From Flavobacteriales bacterium UBA7666 (GTDB lineage: Bacteria > Bacteroidota > Bacteroidia > Flavobacteriales_D > Crocinitomicaceae), in contig DLHO01000026.1 in NCBI GenBank assembly GCA_002483265.1, forward strand, positions 136,543-200,542: a DNA stretch of 64,000 nucleotides, written 5' to 3'. The notes beneath the pieces are model-generated. The model saw nothing but the letters and a program-made list of their open reading frames with translations. It was not told the DNA's origin and ran no database searches. The stretch's first letter is position 1; every line of letters begins with the position of its first letter. Positions 24,098 to 32,794 of this stretch are shown here, in pieces. The position numbers and the translations under genes are program-made.

Positions 24098-25459
24098 ATG
24101 AAAGTTTATAACAACATATTGGAGACTATCGGGAATACACCTTTAGTTAGATTAAACAAGCTCACAAAAAACTGTAAGGCAACCGTTCTGGCGAAAGTTG
24201 AAACAACGAATCCCGGTAACTCGGTGAAAGACCGAATGGCAGTAAAAATGATTGAGGATGCTGAGAAATCAGGACTTTTGAAACCTGGAGGAACAATCAT
24301 AGAAGGAACTTCAGGAAATACAGGAATGGGCTTGGCTTTGGTTGCAATTATTAAAGGTTATAAACTGATTTGTGTATTGAATGACAAACAGTCGAAAGAG
24401 AAAATGGACATTTTACGTGCTGTGGGGGCAGAGGTGGTAGTTTGTCCAACAGCTGTAGAACCTACAGATCCTCGTTCATATTACTCCGTATCCAAAAGAT
24501 TGGCTAAAGAAATTCCAAATTCATGGTACGTAAATCAATACGATAATTTATCCAATAGAACTGCACATTACGAACAAACTGGCCCTGAGATTTGGGAACA
24601 AACGGACGGAAAAGTAACGCATTTCATCGTCGGAGTTGGAACCGGAGGAACGATTTCCGGAGTTGGAAAATACCTGAAAGAAAAGAACCCGAACATTAAA
24701 ATTTGGGGAATTGATACGTACGGTTCTGTATTCAAAAAATACAAGGAAACCGGAATTTTTGATGAAAATGAGATTTATCCATACATCACTGAAGGAATCG
24801 GGGAAGACATTCTTCCTGCAAACGTTGACTTTGATGTAATCGATCTATTCGAGAAAGTAACCGATAAAGATGCTGCTGTTTATACGCGTCGTCTGGCTCG
24901 TGAAGAAGGAATTTTTGTTGGAAATTCTGCTGGTGCAGCAATTGGTGGTTTATTGCAATTGCAGGATAAATTGACTGCAGAAGATGTGGTAGTGGTGCTG
25001 TTCCACGATCATGGAAGCCGTTATGTTGGTAAAATCTTCAACGATGATTGGATGCGTGAGCGCGGATTTCTGGAAGAAGAATTTAAAACAGCAGAAGATG
25101 TGATTGCTCGTCATGCAGATTTGCCTTTGGTGACTTTGTATTCGGAAGAATTGGTTTCACACGCTATTATGAAAATGCGTAAGTACAATATTTCTCAAAT
25201 TCCTGTTTTAAGAGACGGTGAATTGGTTGGTTCCCTGAACGATTCTCAGGTTTATCAGTTGTTGGTCGACAATCCGGCGTTGAGAGACACACCGATTTCA
25301 AAGATCATGCAGAAGCCTTTCCCGGTTGTTCAAGGAACAGCTAAATTGGAAGAGGTCGCAAAATTGATCAATGAGCAAACTCCTGCAGTAATTGTTGAAC
25401 GGGCAAACGGAGACAAGAAAATCTTGACACGTCAGGATGTGATTGCTTCTTTAGCATAG
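24098..25459 (+). CDS. PLP-dependent cysteine/cystathionine beta-synthase with CBS domains
   Basis: This 453-residue enzyme has an N-terminal fold-type II PLP domain: Lys44 in NSVKDRM binds PLP, TSGNTG (71-76) holds the substrate carboxylate and GTGGTISG the phosphate. The C-terminal pair of CBS domains (about 335-453; ISQIPVLRDGELVGSLND, TPAVIV) can sense adenosyl ligands such as SAM. It either makes cystathionine from serine and homocysteine or acts as an O-acetylserine sulfhydrylase; the domain layout favours the former. Full length relative to homologues. A GTG start of the next gene overlaps its stop. Confidence 0.9.
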   Translation: MKVYNNILETIGNTPLVRLNKLTKNCKATVLAKVETTNPGNSVKDRMAVKMIEDAEKSGLLKPGGTIIEGTSGNTGMGLALVAIIKGYKLICVLNDKQSKEKMDILRAVGAEVVVCPTAVEPTDPRSYYSVSKRLAKEIPNSWYVNQYDNLSNRTAHYEQTGPEIWEQTDGKVTHFIVGVGTGGTISGVGKYLKEKNPNIKIWGIDTYGSVFKKYKETGIFDENEIYPYITEGIGEDILPANVDFDVIDLFEKVTDKDAAVYTRRLAREEGIFVGNSAGAAIGGLLQLQDKLTAEDVVVVLFHDHGSRYVGKIFNDDWMRERGFLEEEFKTAEDVIARHADLPLVTLYSEELVSHAIMKMRKYNISQIPVLRDGELVGSLNDSQVYQLLVDNPALRDTPISKIMQKPFPVVQGTAKLEEVAKLINEQTPAVIVERANGDKKILTRQDVIASLA

Positions 25460-26244
25460 TGAATAAAATTAAACACATAGATCAAATGCAGCGAACGGTG
25501 GAAATAAATTCCACCGTTTCGTGTATTGTATCCTTGGTTCCATCTCAGACCGAATTATTGATCGATTTGGGATTGCGTGACAAATTGGTCGGGATTACCA
25601 AATTTTGCGTACATCCTCTCGGATTGAAGAAAGAAGTCCAATTGATTGGTGGCACAAAGAATGTCAAGATTGACTTGGTTCGATCTCTGAATCCCGACTT
25701 GATTATTGGAAACAAAGAAGAAAATAATCAGGCTGATATTGAAGCACTGGAATCAATTCTTCCGACTTGGATGAGTGACATTTTTAATCTGGAAGATGCA
25801 CTGGAAATGATCCTGAAAGTGGGAGAGATAACAGGAAAAGCTGAAAAAGCAGAGGAAATCGTTTCGAAGATCCGACTAAACTTTTCCCAAATCCAGCCTT
25901 TGAACAAACCGAATAAAAGTGTTTTATACCTCATTTGGAAAAATCCGTATCTCGCAGCCGGAACAAATACGTTCATTGATTCGATGTTGGAGTTGCTGGG
26001 CTTCAAAAATGCATTGGATCAAGATCGCTACCCGGAAGTGGATTTAACAAAACTGAATCCTGATTTTATTTTTCTGAGTTCGGAACCGTTTCCTTTCAAA
26101 GAAAAACACGTCGAAGAGCTAAAGAATCAATTTCCTGAAAGTCAGGTTGTTTTGGTTGATGGAGAATACTTTTCCTGGTATGGATCGCGCTTGATCGAAG
26201 CACCTGCTTATTTTGAACAATTGTTAAATGAGTTGCAAGCTTGA
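25459..26244 (+). CDS. ABC-type periplasmic-binding-fold protein, BtuF-like
   Basis: This 261-residue protein has the helical-backbone metal/cobalamin receptor fold: IVSLVPSQTELLIDLGL, LVGITKFCVHP, IGGTKNVKIDLVRSLNPDLII, then a long central helix and KSVLYLIWKNPY. No signal peptide is visible, so it may be a cytosolic BtuF-like protein, which is common in this phylum. The GTG start at 25459 keeps the HIDQMQRTVEI segment, which resembles the family N-terminus, and overlaps the upstream stop; ATG 25486 is an alternative. No transporter genes are adjacent, so the ligand is unknown. Confidence 0.78.
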   Translation: MNKIKHIDQMQRTVEINSTVSCIVSLVPSQTELLIDLGLRDKLVGITKFCVHPLGLKKEVQLIGGTKNVKIDLVRSLNPDLIIGNKEENNQADIEALESILPTWMSDIFNLEDALEMILKVGEITGKAEKAEEIVSKIRLNFSQIQPLNKPNKSVLYLIWKNPYLAAGTNTFIDSMLELLGFKNALDQDRYPEVDLTKLNPDFIFLSSEPFPFKEKHVEELKNQFPESQVVLVDGEYFSWYGSRLIEAPAYFEQLLNELQA

Positions 26245-26293
26245 AAATGATTGACTGATAAGTCTTAAATTTATATCGCATATCTATTTTACC

Positions 26294-26737
26294 ATGAAAA
26301 GATCATTCTTCACCTTTGTTTTATTTGCATGCGTTTACTTGGTTTCTGTTTCGTTCAAAGCTCCAAGTTATCATACGATCACTGTTAAAGTGACTAACAT
26401 TCGAAATAGTACCGGAAACATCCAGCTTCAAATTTTCCGAAGTGCGGAAAATTACAACAAGGGACTTGCTTGGAAAGTAAAGGTGGTTGATAAAAGTGAA
26501 ATGAAAAACAATTCACTCACTTGTACTTTCACCGGAATTGAAGAAGGAGAGTATGGAATGGCGCTTTTAGATGACGAAAATAAGAACAAGGAAATGGATT
26601 ACACCATGTTCATGCCTGATGAAGGATTTGGCTTCGCGGATTATTATCATACTTCCTGGAGTAAACCGAAATACGAAAATTTTAAGTTTCAATTGAAAGA
26701 CGACAAAACGATGACGGCAAAAGTACGTTACATTTAA
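26294..26737 (+). CDS. Exported DUF2141 family protein
   Basis: This 147-residue protein has a signal peptide (FTFVLFACVYLVSVSF) and the DUF2141 pattern: ITVKVTNIRNSTGNIQLQIF, then EEGEYGMALLDDENKNKEMD and GFGFADYY. These are single-domain periplasmic or surface beta-sandwich proteins of unknown role. It converges with the next gene on the other strand; their 3' ends overlap by 4 nt. Confidence 0.85.
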   Translation: MKRSFFTFVLFACVYLVSVSFKAPSYHTITVKVTNIRNSTGNIQLQIFRSAENYNKGLAWKVKVVDKSEMKNNSLTCTFTGIEEGEYGMALLDDENKNKEMDYTMFMPDEGFGFADYYHTSWSKPKYENFKFQLKDDKTMTAKVRYI

Positions 26738-28110
26738 TGAACGGAGAATCCGCCGATACTTTGATTGAAAAGGCTTAATGCGAAAACCATTTTACTCATT
26801 TCATGAAGCGGGTGCTTGTCTTTTCGGAACTTAATCTGCCCACTGATTGCATACAGATTTCCTTTCTTAGGTTTAATCTCAATATTAATCGATTCGGAAC
26901 TTTTCAGAAACTCATTAAACGCTTTCACTGGCCCCATGTTTTCAATGAACGCAGTTACAAAAGTGCTGCCGAAAACCTTGGTGGATTTCTCTAAATGTCC
27001 TTTGATGAAAAATACGTCATTTCCGGAATAAGGGATAACTGCTTCGGGATCAACTCCAATGAAATAAGCATTTGCTGAAAGCTGCTTCAAGTGAAAGATG
27101 GTATTTCCAAAGTTTAGAGTCAAATTTGGTCTGCGAACCGATTGCGGGAAAGCTTTCCACAAATCTTCTACCTTACATTCATGCTTGGATTGAATAATCA
27201 AATTCATAACAGGAGTTGGCAAAAATCCAATAATACTTGGAAGACTGTCTTTCGGATCCTCCAGATACGTCCCCTTAAAGTCGACAGCATATGCTTCGAT
27301 GTCTTTGAAGTGAGGAAGACCTTTGGGCAAAAAGTTTAACAACGTATCAGGCAATGCTTCCGGAATGAATCGGGAATAGATATATACTCCGGTTGGATTT
27401 AAACCGAACTTTAGACTTGGATGTAATTTTTTGGGATAAGTAATTCCACCTTCCAGGTTGATGGACTCATCCTGATGCTGAATGGATAAGTTCATATTAG
27501 AGAAACCACTTTTTGCCGGAAGTTTTTTTAGATCGACAGCAATAAATTCATTCTTCTCAGGAGCAGCTTTTTGCAATTCTTTAAACGGAGAGTTTAAAAT
27601 TTCTGAAACGTAGTTTTCTAATTCGCTTTGAGTTGATTTCCGACCACTGATTTGGCTGATATAAACTGCACAGTGCTCTTTCGCTTTTCCAAATTGATTC
27701 TTCCTGCAATAATCGGAAATGTGCTCATTAAAAGCCTTTGAATTGGTAGTTTGAACTGCAATAACCAGTAAATTCTTTTTTTCGCGCTCAATTCCAAAGA
27801 TTACAATGTCTTCCTGGAAATCGATGTGAAGTGATTTTTTAGTTGATTCGCCATTGATGTTTTCTTCAATCAATTCACGAACACTTTGGATGAATGCATC
27901 ATCTTTTTCTGCAAATAAAGTATTGTAAACTTCCTTTTTAATAAAGGATTCGGCATCCAGACGCAAGATCCATTTAGTATCGTTTGGAATTGGAACCAAT
28001 GGATTGTTTTGGTTTGTTGAAAGTAAATTCAGACAAATAAAAATGAATAAACTGGAGGCTGTGAGTAGCACTACAAGGAAGGCTGCATAAAAGCGTTTTT
28101 TTATTTGCAT
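26734..28110 (-). CDS. Membrane-anchored protein of unknown function
   Basis: This 458-residue protein has one N-terminal transmembrane segment (about residues 7-30) and a large exported part. It contains repeated alpha/beta stretches (PNDTKWILRLDAESFIKKE, DIVIFGIEREKKNLLVIAVQ) and resembles in style other Bacteroidota proteins of the DUF4836/DUF3352 sort, but I cannot assign a family. Its 3' end overlaps the DUF2141 gene on the opposite strand. A leaderless-type -7 box (TACCTTTA) lies 4 nt before the ATG. Confidence 0.65.
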   Translation of the reverse strand: MQIKKRFYAAFLVVLLTASSLFIFICLNLLSTNQNNPLVPIPNDTKWILRLDAESFIKKEVYNTLFAEKDDAFIQSVRELIEENINGESTKKSLHIDFQEDIVIFGIEREKKNLLVIAVQTTNSKAFNEHISDYCRKNQFGKAKEHCAVYISQISGRKSTQSELENYVSEILNSPFKELQKAAPEKNEFIAVDLKKLPAKSGFSNMNLSIQHQDESINLEGGITYPKKLHPSLKFGLNPTGVYIYSRFIPEALPDTLLNFLPKGLPHFKDIEAYAVDFKGTYLEDPKDSLPSIIGFLPTPVMNLIIQSKHECKVEDLWKAFPQSVRRPNLTLNFGNTIFHLKQLSANAYFIGVDPEAVIPYSGNDVFFIKGHLEKSTKVFGSTFVTAFIENMGPVKAFNEFLKSSESINIEIKPKKGNLYAISGQIKFRKDKHPLHEMSKMVFALSLFNQSIGGFSVH

Positions 28111-28114
28111 GGCA

Positions 28115-28122
28115 TAAAGGTA
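28115..28122 (-). promoter_or_regulatory. -7-like box 4 nt upstream of ATG 28110
   Basis: On the minus strand TACCTTTA (one mismatch to TAnnTTTG) is followed by TGCC and ATG. Confidence 0.35.
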
Positions 28123-28139
28123 ATTTTTTATTGAAATCG

Positions 28140-28147
28140 TAACTTTG
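28140..28147 (+). promoter_or_regulatory. -7 box 4 nt upstream of ATG 28152 (leaderless type)
   Basis: TAACTTTG is followed by TTTC and ATG. It is divergent from the minus-strand box at 28115-28122; the two lie 17 nt apart. Confidence 0.5.
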
Positions 28148-28151
28148 TTTC

Positions 28152-28703
28152 ATGGGAAAATTCTTTTTCTGGATACTTAAGCTATTCGGTTGGAAAATAG
28201 ATGATCATGTTCCAACTGGAGTAGATAAGGCCGTAGTAGTAATGGGGCCGCATACTTCTAACTGGGATTTTGTGATTGGAAAGATTGCATTTAGCCAATA
28301 TAAAGTGAATGCAAAATTCTTAATTAAGAAGGATTTGTTCTTTTTTCCTCTGGGTTTTTTGCTCAAAGCAATGGGTGGGGTTCCTGTTGACCGGAAGAAA
28401 AACAACAACATTACCGAACAAGCTGTGAACTATTTTAAAACACATGAGAAATGTTTCATGGTTTTCACGCCCGAAGGAACCAGGGGGTATCAGCCTAAAT
28501 GGAAAAAAGGATTTTACTACATAGCTGAGCAGGCAAAAGTTCCCATTTATATTGGATACATTGATTATAAACGCAAAATCGGTGGATTTCATTCCTTGTT
28601 TACTCCAACAGGTGATGTGGATGCAGATATACTCTATCTGAAAAGCGTTTTGTCACAGTACACAGGAAAAGTTCCTGAAAATGGTATTCGAAAGCCAGAT
28701 TGA
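28152..28703 (+). CDS. 1-acyl-sn-glycerol-3-phosphate acyltransferase family protein (PlsC-like)
   Basis: This 183-residue acyltransferase has the catalytic HX4D motif as HTSNWD and the substrate-binding block FTPEGTRG, with GGVPVDRKK between. It is short (about 180 residues), as in the small PlsC-like enzymes that acylate lysophospholipids or ornithine lipids. It starts a three-gene run with a HipA-like kinase and a DUF3037 protein; the TGATG overlap couples it to the kinase. Confidence 0.87.
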   Translation: MGKFFFWILKLFGWKIDDHVPTGVDKAVVVMGPHTSNWDFVIGKIAFSQYKVNAKFLIKKDLFFFPLGFLLKAMGGVPVDRKKNNNITEQAVNYFKTHEKCFMVFTPEGTRGYQPKWKKGFYYIAEQAKVPIYIGYIDYKRKIGGFHSLFTPTGDVDADILYLKSVLSQYTGKVPENGIRKPD

Positions 28704-29494
28704 TGATGTCAGATTTTTTAAGAACGGTAAACGTTACCCGATACATTTCGCCTTTGAGAGAAGGAGGTTCGCTTCCAGCCTTAGTAGATGCGGACGATGA
28801 TTTCAAGTACGTATTGAAATTCAGAGGCGCTGGCCACGGAGTGAAAGCATTGATTTCAGAATTTTTGGGTGGTGAAATTGCCCGCATGCTAGGATTCAAA
28901 GTTCCGGAATTGGTTTTTGTAAATCTGGATGAAGATTTCGGTCGCTCGGAAGCAGATGAAGAAATTCAGGATTTGCTGCGTGCAAGTCATGGATTAAATT
29001 TAGGTCTGCATTTTCTTTCCGGTGCCATAACATTTGATCCGGTGGTAACAAAAGTGGACGAAGAAATGGCTTCACGAATTGTTTGGCTGGATGCCTTTAT
29101 CACGAATATTGACCGTACTTTCCGGAATACGAATATGTTAATTTGGAAGAAAGAACTGTGGCTGATTGATCACGGTGCTTCCTTTTATTTTCATCATACA
29201 TGGGAAAATTGGGAGAAAACGGCTCAAAGTAACTTCATCTATGTAAAAGATCACGTATTGCTTCCACAGGCATCTAAAATGGACGAGGCAGATGCATTTG
29301 GTCATTCCAGGTTAAGTGAAGAGAAATTACACACGTTAGTAGACGCTATTCCTGAATCCTGGTTGATCTGGGAAGATCTGGAAGCAACACCGGACGAAAT
29401 AAGAAAGGTGTACAAGCAGTTTTTGACCATTCGCCTGAATCACTCCGTCAATTTTGTAAACGAAGCTAAAAATGCCCGAAATGTTCTTATATGA
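28703..29494 (+). CDS. HipA-like kinase domain protein (HipA_2)
   Basis: This 263-residue protein matches the short HipA-like kinase group: an N-terminal Lys in YVLKFRGAGHGVKALISEF, EFLGGEIARMLGF, a catalytic segment WLDAFITNIDRTFRNTNML (D-x-x-x-x-N pattern) and the metal Asp in LIDHGASFYFH. HipA itself phosphorylates GltX in toxin-antitoxin modules, but this group lacks the HipA N-subdomain and has no HipB antitoxin here. The start at 28703 overlaps the plsC stop (TGATG); 28706 is equally possible. It overlaps the DUF3037 gene by 23 nt. Confidence 0.82.
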   Translation: MMSDFLRTVNVTRYISPLREGGSLPALVDADDDFKYVLKFRGAGHGVKALISEFLGGEIARMLGFKVPELVFVNLDEDFGRSEADEEIQDLLRASHGLNLGLHFLSGAITFDPVVTKVDEEMASRIVWLDAFITNIDRTFRNTNMLIWKKELWLIDHGASFYFHHTWENWEKTAQSNFIYVKDHVLLPQASKMDEADAFGHSRLSEEKLHTLVDAIPESWLIWEDLEATPDEIRKVYKQFLTIRLNHSVNFVNEAKNARNVLI

Positions 29495-29855
29495 ATATGC
29501 CGTAATTCGTTTGGTTCCCATGGTGGAGCGCGAAGAATTCATCAATGTGGGGATTATTTTGTTTTCGAAGAAGCAAAAATTCATTCAAACCAAAATTGAA
29601 CTTTCCGAAGAACGATTGAACTGGTTTAAATGCGAATTGGATCTGGATCAGATAAAAGCAAACCTGAAAGCATTTGAATTAATCGCTGCCGGAGCAAAAG
29701 CCGGCGGACCAATTGCCTGTGAAGAATTACCAGAGCGTTTTCGCTGGTTGACAGCAGTAAGAAGCTCCGTTATTCAAACTTCCAGGCCACATCCGGGTAA
29801 AACGAATGATTTGGAGAAAGAAGTAGAGCGATTGTTTGCGGAGTATGTGGGATAA
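29472..29855 (+). CDS. DUF3037 domain protein
   Basis: This 127-residue protein has the DUF3037 core: YEYAVIRLVPMVEREEFINV and GIILFSKKQKF at the N-terminus and RFRWLTAVRSSVIQTSRPH later. It overlaps the end of the HipA-like kinase gene, and the two families are often paired in bacteria. The function is unknown. By context it may be a partner or substrate of the kinase. Confidence 0.85.
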   Translation: MPEMFLYEYAVIRLVPMVEREEFINVGIILFSKKQKFIQTKIELSEERLNWFKCELDLDQIKANLKAFELIAAGAKAGGPIACEELPERFRWLTAVRSSVIQTSRPHPGKTNDLEKEVERLFAEYVG

Positions 29856-29919
29856 AACACCCTAAAAAAAGAAAAAATACTTAGCTAACTAGAAATTTAA
29901 GTTTACAATTCTCAAAAAC

Positions 29920-30888
29920 ATGCAGTCAGAAAAAAAAGAACACTCTTCAAAAAGGTTACATGCAAGGAACAGAAACCGGGACAGGTACGATTTGAATGCG
30001 CTTTTGATTTCTAATCCTGAATTGAAACAGTATGTGAAGCCCAATCATTTAGGGGGTGATTCTATCGATTTTTCAAGTCCGATGGCAGTGAAATTATTGA
30101 ATAAATCCTTACTCAACCATTATTACGGAATAGCGAACTGGGATTTTCCTGATGAGAATTTATGCCCACCGATCCCCGGGCGGGCGGATTACCTTCATCA
30201 CATAGCTGATTTATTGGCTGAAAACAATTTTGGTGTCATTCCAACGGGAGAAACATTCATTTGCTTAGATATTGGAGTGGGAGCAAGTTGCATTTATCCC
30301 ATTATTGGTGTTACAGAATTTGCCTGGCAATTTATTGGAAGCGATATTGATCCAAAATCAATTGCGTCAGCGCAGCATATTGTTGATGCGAATAAATTAC
30401 TTAAAAACAAGATTACGTTCAGGCTTCAAAAAAATCCAAGGGCTATTTTTAAGGAAATCATTGAAGATTCAGAAAAAATTGATTTAACAATTTGTAATCC
30501 TCCGTTTCATACTTCGCTGGAAAATGCTCAAGAAGGAACCCGTAGAAAAATCAAGAATCTATCAGGAAAAACAGAAAAAACGCCGGTACTTAATTTCGCA
30601 GGGAATGGAAATGAATTAGTCTTTAATGGCGGCGAATTTCAGTTTATTCAAAATATGATTTCGGATAGCAAAATGGTTTCAAAAAATTGTTTTTGGTTTT
30701 CAACTTTGGTATCCAAACAATCGAATCTGAAAGGAATTTACGGATCATTGGAAAAAAATGGTGCAATTCAGATCAAAACGCTGGCTATGGGAACGGGAAA
30801 CAAATCCAGCAGAATTGTAGCCTGGACTTTTCTTTCTAAACAAGAACAAAAAGAATGGCGTGAAACGCGGTGGAAAAAACAAAATTAG
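29920..30888 (+). CDS. rlmF: 23S rRNA (adenine(1618)-N(6))-methyltransferase
   Basis: This 322-residue SAM-dependent methyltransferase shows the RlmF/YbiN N-terminus (LHARNRNRDRYD, NPELKQYV), the SAM site LDIGVGASCIYPI and the N6-adenine motif NPPF at residues 193-196. It modifies A1618 of 23S rRNA. The Lys/Arg-rich start fits RNA binding. It is probably monocistronic. Confidence 0.92.
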   Translation: MQSEKKEHSSKRLHARNRNRDRYDLNALLISNPELKQYVKPNHLGGDSIDFSSPMAVKLLNKSLLNHYYGIANWDFPDENLCPPIPGRADYLHHIADLLAENNFGVIPTGETFICLDIGVGASCIYPIIGVTEFAWQFIGSDIDPKSIASAQHIVDANKLLKNKITFRLQKNPRAIFKEIIEDSEKIDLTICNPPFHTSLENAQEGTRRKIKNLSGKTEKTPVLNFAGNGNELVFNGGEFQFIQNMISDSKMVSKNCFWFSTLVSKQSNLKGIYGSLEKNGAIQIKTLAMGTGNKSSRIVAWTFLSKQEQKEWRETRWKKQN

Positions 30889-30941
30889 TGCTCTTTGCTT
30901 TTTTTTAGATTATTGCGAAGAATTCACCTATTCGAAGTAAA

Positions 30942-31127
30942 TTACTTCTTAAAAGAATCCGTTCGTTTATCATACCCATATGGGCAGTGTCTACAGCCAC
31001 TTTTACAACAATGCCCGCGTTTTAAATGATACTTTTCCGTAAAAACAATATAACCTTCCGGTGTATAATAAAAGTCTTCCGGATCTAAACCATTATTTTT
31101 GGGAAGTGGACGAAAATCATCATTCAT
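30942..31127 (-). CDS. Small DUF5522 protein with Cys cluster
   Basis: This 61-residue protein has FYYTPEGYIVFTEKYHLKRG followed by HCCKSGCRHCPYGY, four Cys in a CC-x3-C-x2-C pattern that could bind a metal or Fe-S cluster. It corresponds to DUF5522. The function is unknown. It is divergent from the desulfhydrase-family gene. The -7 box lies only 4 nt before its ATG. Confidence 0.85.
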   Translation of the reverse strand: MNDDFRPLPKNNGLDPEDFYYTPEGYIVFTEKYHLKRGHCCKSGCRHCPYGYDKRTDSFKK

Positions 31128-31131
31128 AATA

Positions 31132-31139
31132 CAAAATTA
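31132..31139 (-). promoter_or_regulatory. -7 box 4 nt upstream of ATG 31127 (leaderless type)
   Basis: On the minus strand TAATTTTG is followed by TATT and ATG. A weak -33 (TTC) is 20 nt further upstream. Confidence 0.5.
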
Positions 31140-31147
31140 CACATTTC

Positions 31148-32050
31148 ATGGAGCTATTCGAAACTTCAAAGTCCATTTTACAGGAAATCCAGCTTGATCG
31201 GGTCAAGTTCCCGAATGTACGTTTGCTTGTAAAACGGGATGATTTGATCCATTCGGAAGTTTCAGGAAATAAATGGCGAAAGCTGAAGTACAACATTGAA
31301 CTGGTCAACCATCAGAAGAAAGATGGTATTTTGACCTTCGGTGGTGCTTATTCGAATCATTTGCTGGCTGTTGCTGCGGCTTGTAAGTTGGCAGGATTGA
31401 AATCCATAGGAGTTGTTCGTGGAGAAGAGCTAACTAGTGACAGCAATGAAAATCTGAAACGTTGTGCAGAATTGGGAATGGAATTGCTTTTTGTTTCCAG
31501 GGAATCTTATGACGAGCGAAATGAAAAAAGCTGTCAGGAAGGCTGGAAGGAATCTCATCCGTCTTATTTGCTTGTACCTGAAGGAGGATCGAATTATTAC
31601 GGGCTGGTTGGCTGTCAGGAAATTTGCAAGGAATTACCTGTTGAAATGGATCATTTGTTCGTAGCACAAGGAACAACAACAACTAGTTGCGGTTTATTAG
31701 TCGGTTTGGGAGAAAACACAACGCTTCATGTGGTTCCGGTTTTGAAAGGATTTGATGCAAAAGCAGAAATGCGTAAGCAGCTTTTCCCTTTTTTGATAGA
31801 CGAGGAAACAATCACCGAACAGCTGGATAGAGTAGAAGTGCACCCCGAATTTCACTTTGGAGGCTACGGAAAATGGAATCAGGAACTCATTGATTTTATT
31901 TCGGATTGCAAAACTGAATATGATTTACCTTTAGATAAAATCTATACCGGGAAAGCATTTTACGCACTGATGGATTGGCTGGAAAAACAACAATTCCAGA
32001 CTCCTCAAACAATCGTTTTTCTCCACACCGGCGGATTGCAGAATGGGTAA
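31148..32050 (+). CDS. 1-aminocyclopropane-1-carboxylate deaminase/D-cysteine desulfhydrase family protein
   Basis: This 300-residue fold-type II PLP enzyme has LLVKRDDLIH, the PLP-lysine region SGNKWRKLKYN, TFGGAYSNHLLAVA and VPEGGSNYYGLVG. Members either open ACC or release sulfide and pyruvate from D-cysteine; in this phylum D-cysteine desulfhydrase activity is more likely. The catalytic Lys is the first in GNKWRKL. The position-specific Tyr residues that discriminate ACC deaminase cannot be judged by eye. Confidence 0.88.
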   Translation: MELFETSKSILQEIQLDRVKFPNVRLLVKRDDLIHSEVSGNKWRKLKYNIELVNHQKKDGILTFGGAYSNHLLAVAAACKLAGLKSIGVVRGEELTSDSNENLKRCAELGMELLFVSRESYDERNEKSCQEGWKESHPSYLLVPEGGSNYYGLVGCQEICKELPVEMDHLFVAQGTTTTSCGLLVGLGENTTLHVVPVLKGFDAKAEMRKQLFPFLIDEETITEQLDRVEVHPEFHFGGYGKWNQELIDFISDCKTEYDLPLDKIYTGKAFYALMDWLEKQQFQTPQTIVFLHTGGLQNG

Positions 32051-32158
32051 ATATTTCCCACAGAGGAACACGGAAGAGCGCAGAAGTTTATTTTATGTAC
32101 AGAGTTAAATTCAATACTCTGTATCTGTGTTCATCTGTGCACGTCCGTGGGAGAAACA
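32044..32158. repeat. Degenerate inverted repeat between convergent genes
   Basis: The stretch CACAGAGGAACACGGA near 32058 is matched in inverted form by CACAGATGAACACAGA (minus strand, about 32116-32138). Outer ends are TTTCCCAC and GTGGGAGAAA. Sequences of this CACAGAGGAACACGG type are dispersed in many Bacteroidota genomes. The region fills the gap between two convergent genes and overlaps the last codons of the upstream gene. Confidence 0.5.
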
Positions 32159-32740
32159 TTATTTCATTTTCCACCCCCAGTTTTCTACTTTCTTTAACCA
32201 CTTCTCTCTCATTTCCGGCTTGGAACCCTTAATAATCCCAATATAACTCACTTTCACAGGACTTACTCCGCAAAATTGAAGTGTAGAACGTTTCAATTGA
32301 TTCACACTTGGTCTTCTGAAATAGAACCGATAAAACCATCCCGGTTGATCCAAAGTGGTAATAATATGGGCTGTTTTTCCTTTTAGAAGTTTGTCCCAAA
32401 GACTGGAGTTTTCGCGGTATTGAAAAGTAAATCCGGGAAGGAACAAGCGGTCAATGAATCCTTTGGTGATAGCTGGAAGTCCTCCCCACCAAACCGGATG
32501 GATCCAAACGAGATGATCTGCCCATTTAATTTTCTCCCAGGCTTCTAGAAGATCCGGTTCCAATTCAGTGCGCTTCTGATAGCCAAATTGAAGGTTCGGG
32601 TTGAAATCCAAGTCTGCAATAACTATTTCCTTGATTTCAGCGCCTGAACTTTCAGCACCTTTTCTATATGCTGCTGCAATTCCAAAATTGAAAGATTCTT
32701 TATTTGGATGTCCGTTGATGATTAAGATTTTCTTGCTCAT
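32159..32740 (-). CDS. NAD(P)H-dependent quinone oxidoreductase, flavodoxin-like fold
   Basis: This 193-residue protein belongs to the Flavodoxin_2 (KefF/MdaB/NQO1-like) family: LIINGHPNKESFNFGIAAAY for FMN phosphate binding, WADHLVWIHPVWWGGLPAI and KGFIDRLFLPGFTF. It reduces quinones or azo compounds by two electrons, avoiding semiquinones. It is followed upstream by a Crp-type regulator on the same strand 54 nt away, which may control it. Confidence 0.9.
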   Translation of the reverse strand: MSKKILIINGHPNKESFNFGIAAAYRKGAESSGAEIKEIVIADLDFNPNLQFGYQKRTELEPDLLEAWEKIKWADHLVWIHPVWWGGLPAITKGFIDRLFLPGFTFQYRENSSLWDKLLKGKTAHIITTLDQPGWFYRFYFRRPSVNQLKRSTLQFCGVSPVKVSYIGIIKGSKPEMREKWLKKVENWGWKMK

Positions 32741-32754
32741 GATTTAATTTTAAG

Positions 32755-32762
32755 CAAAGCTA
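32755..32762 (-). promoter_or_regulatory. -7 box for the quinone oxidoreductase
   Basis: On the minus strand TAGCTTTG matches TAnnTTTG and ends 14 nt before the ATG at 32740. Confidence 0.5.
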
Positions 32763-32794
32763 CTTTCAAACGGTTCCTTAAAAAAGGACATTTG

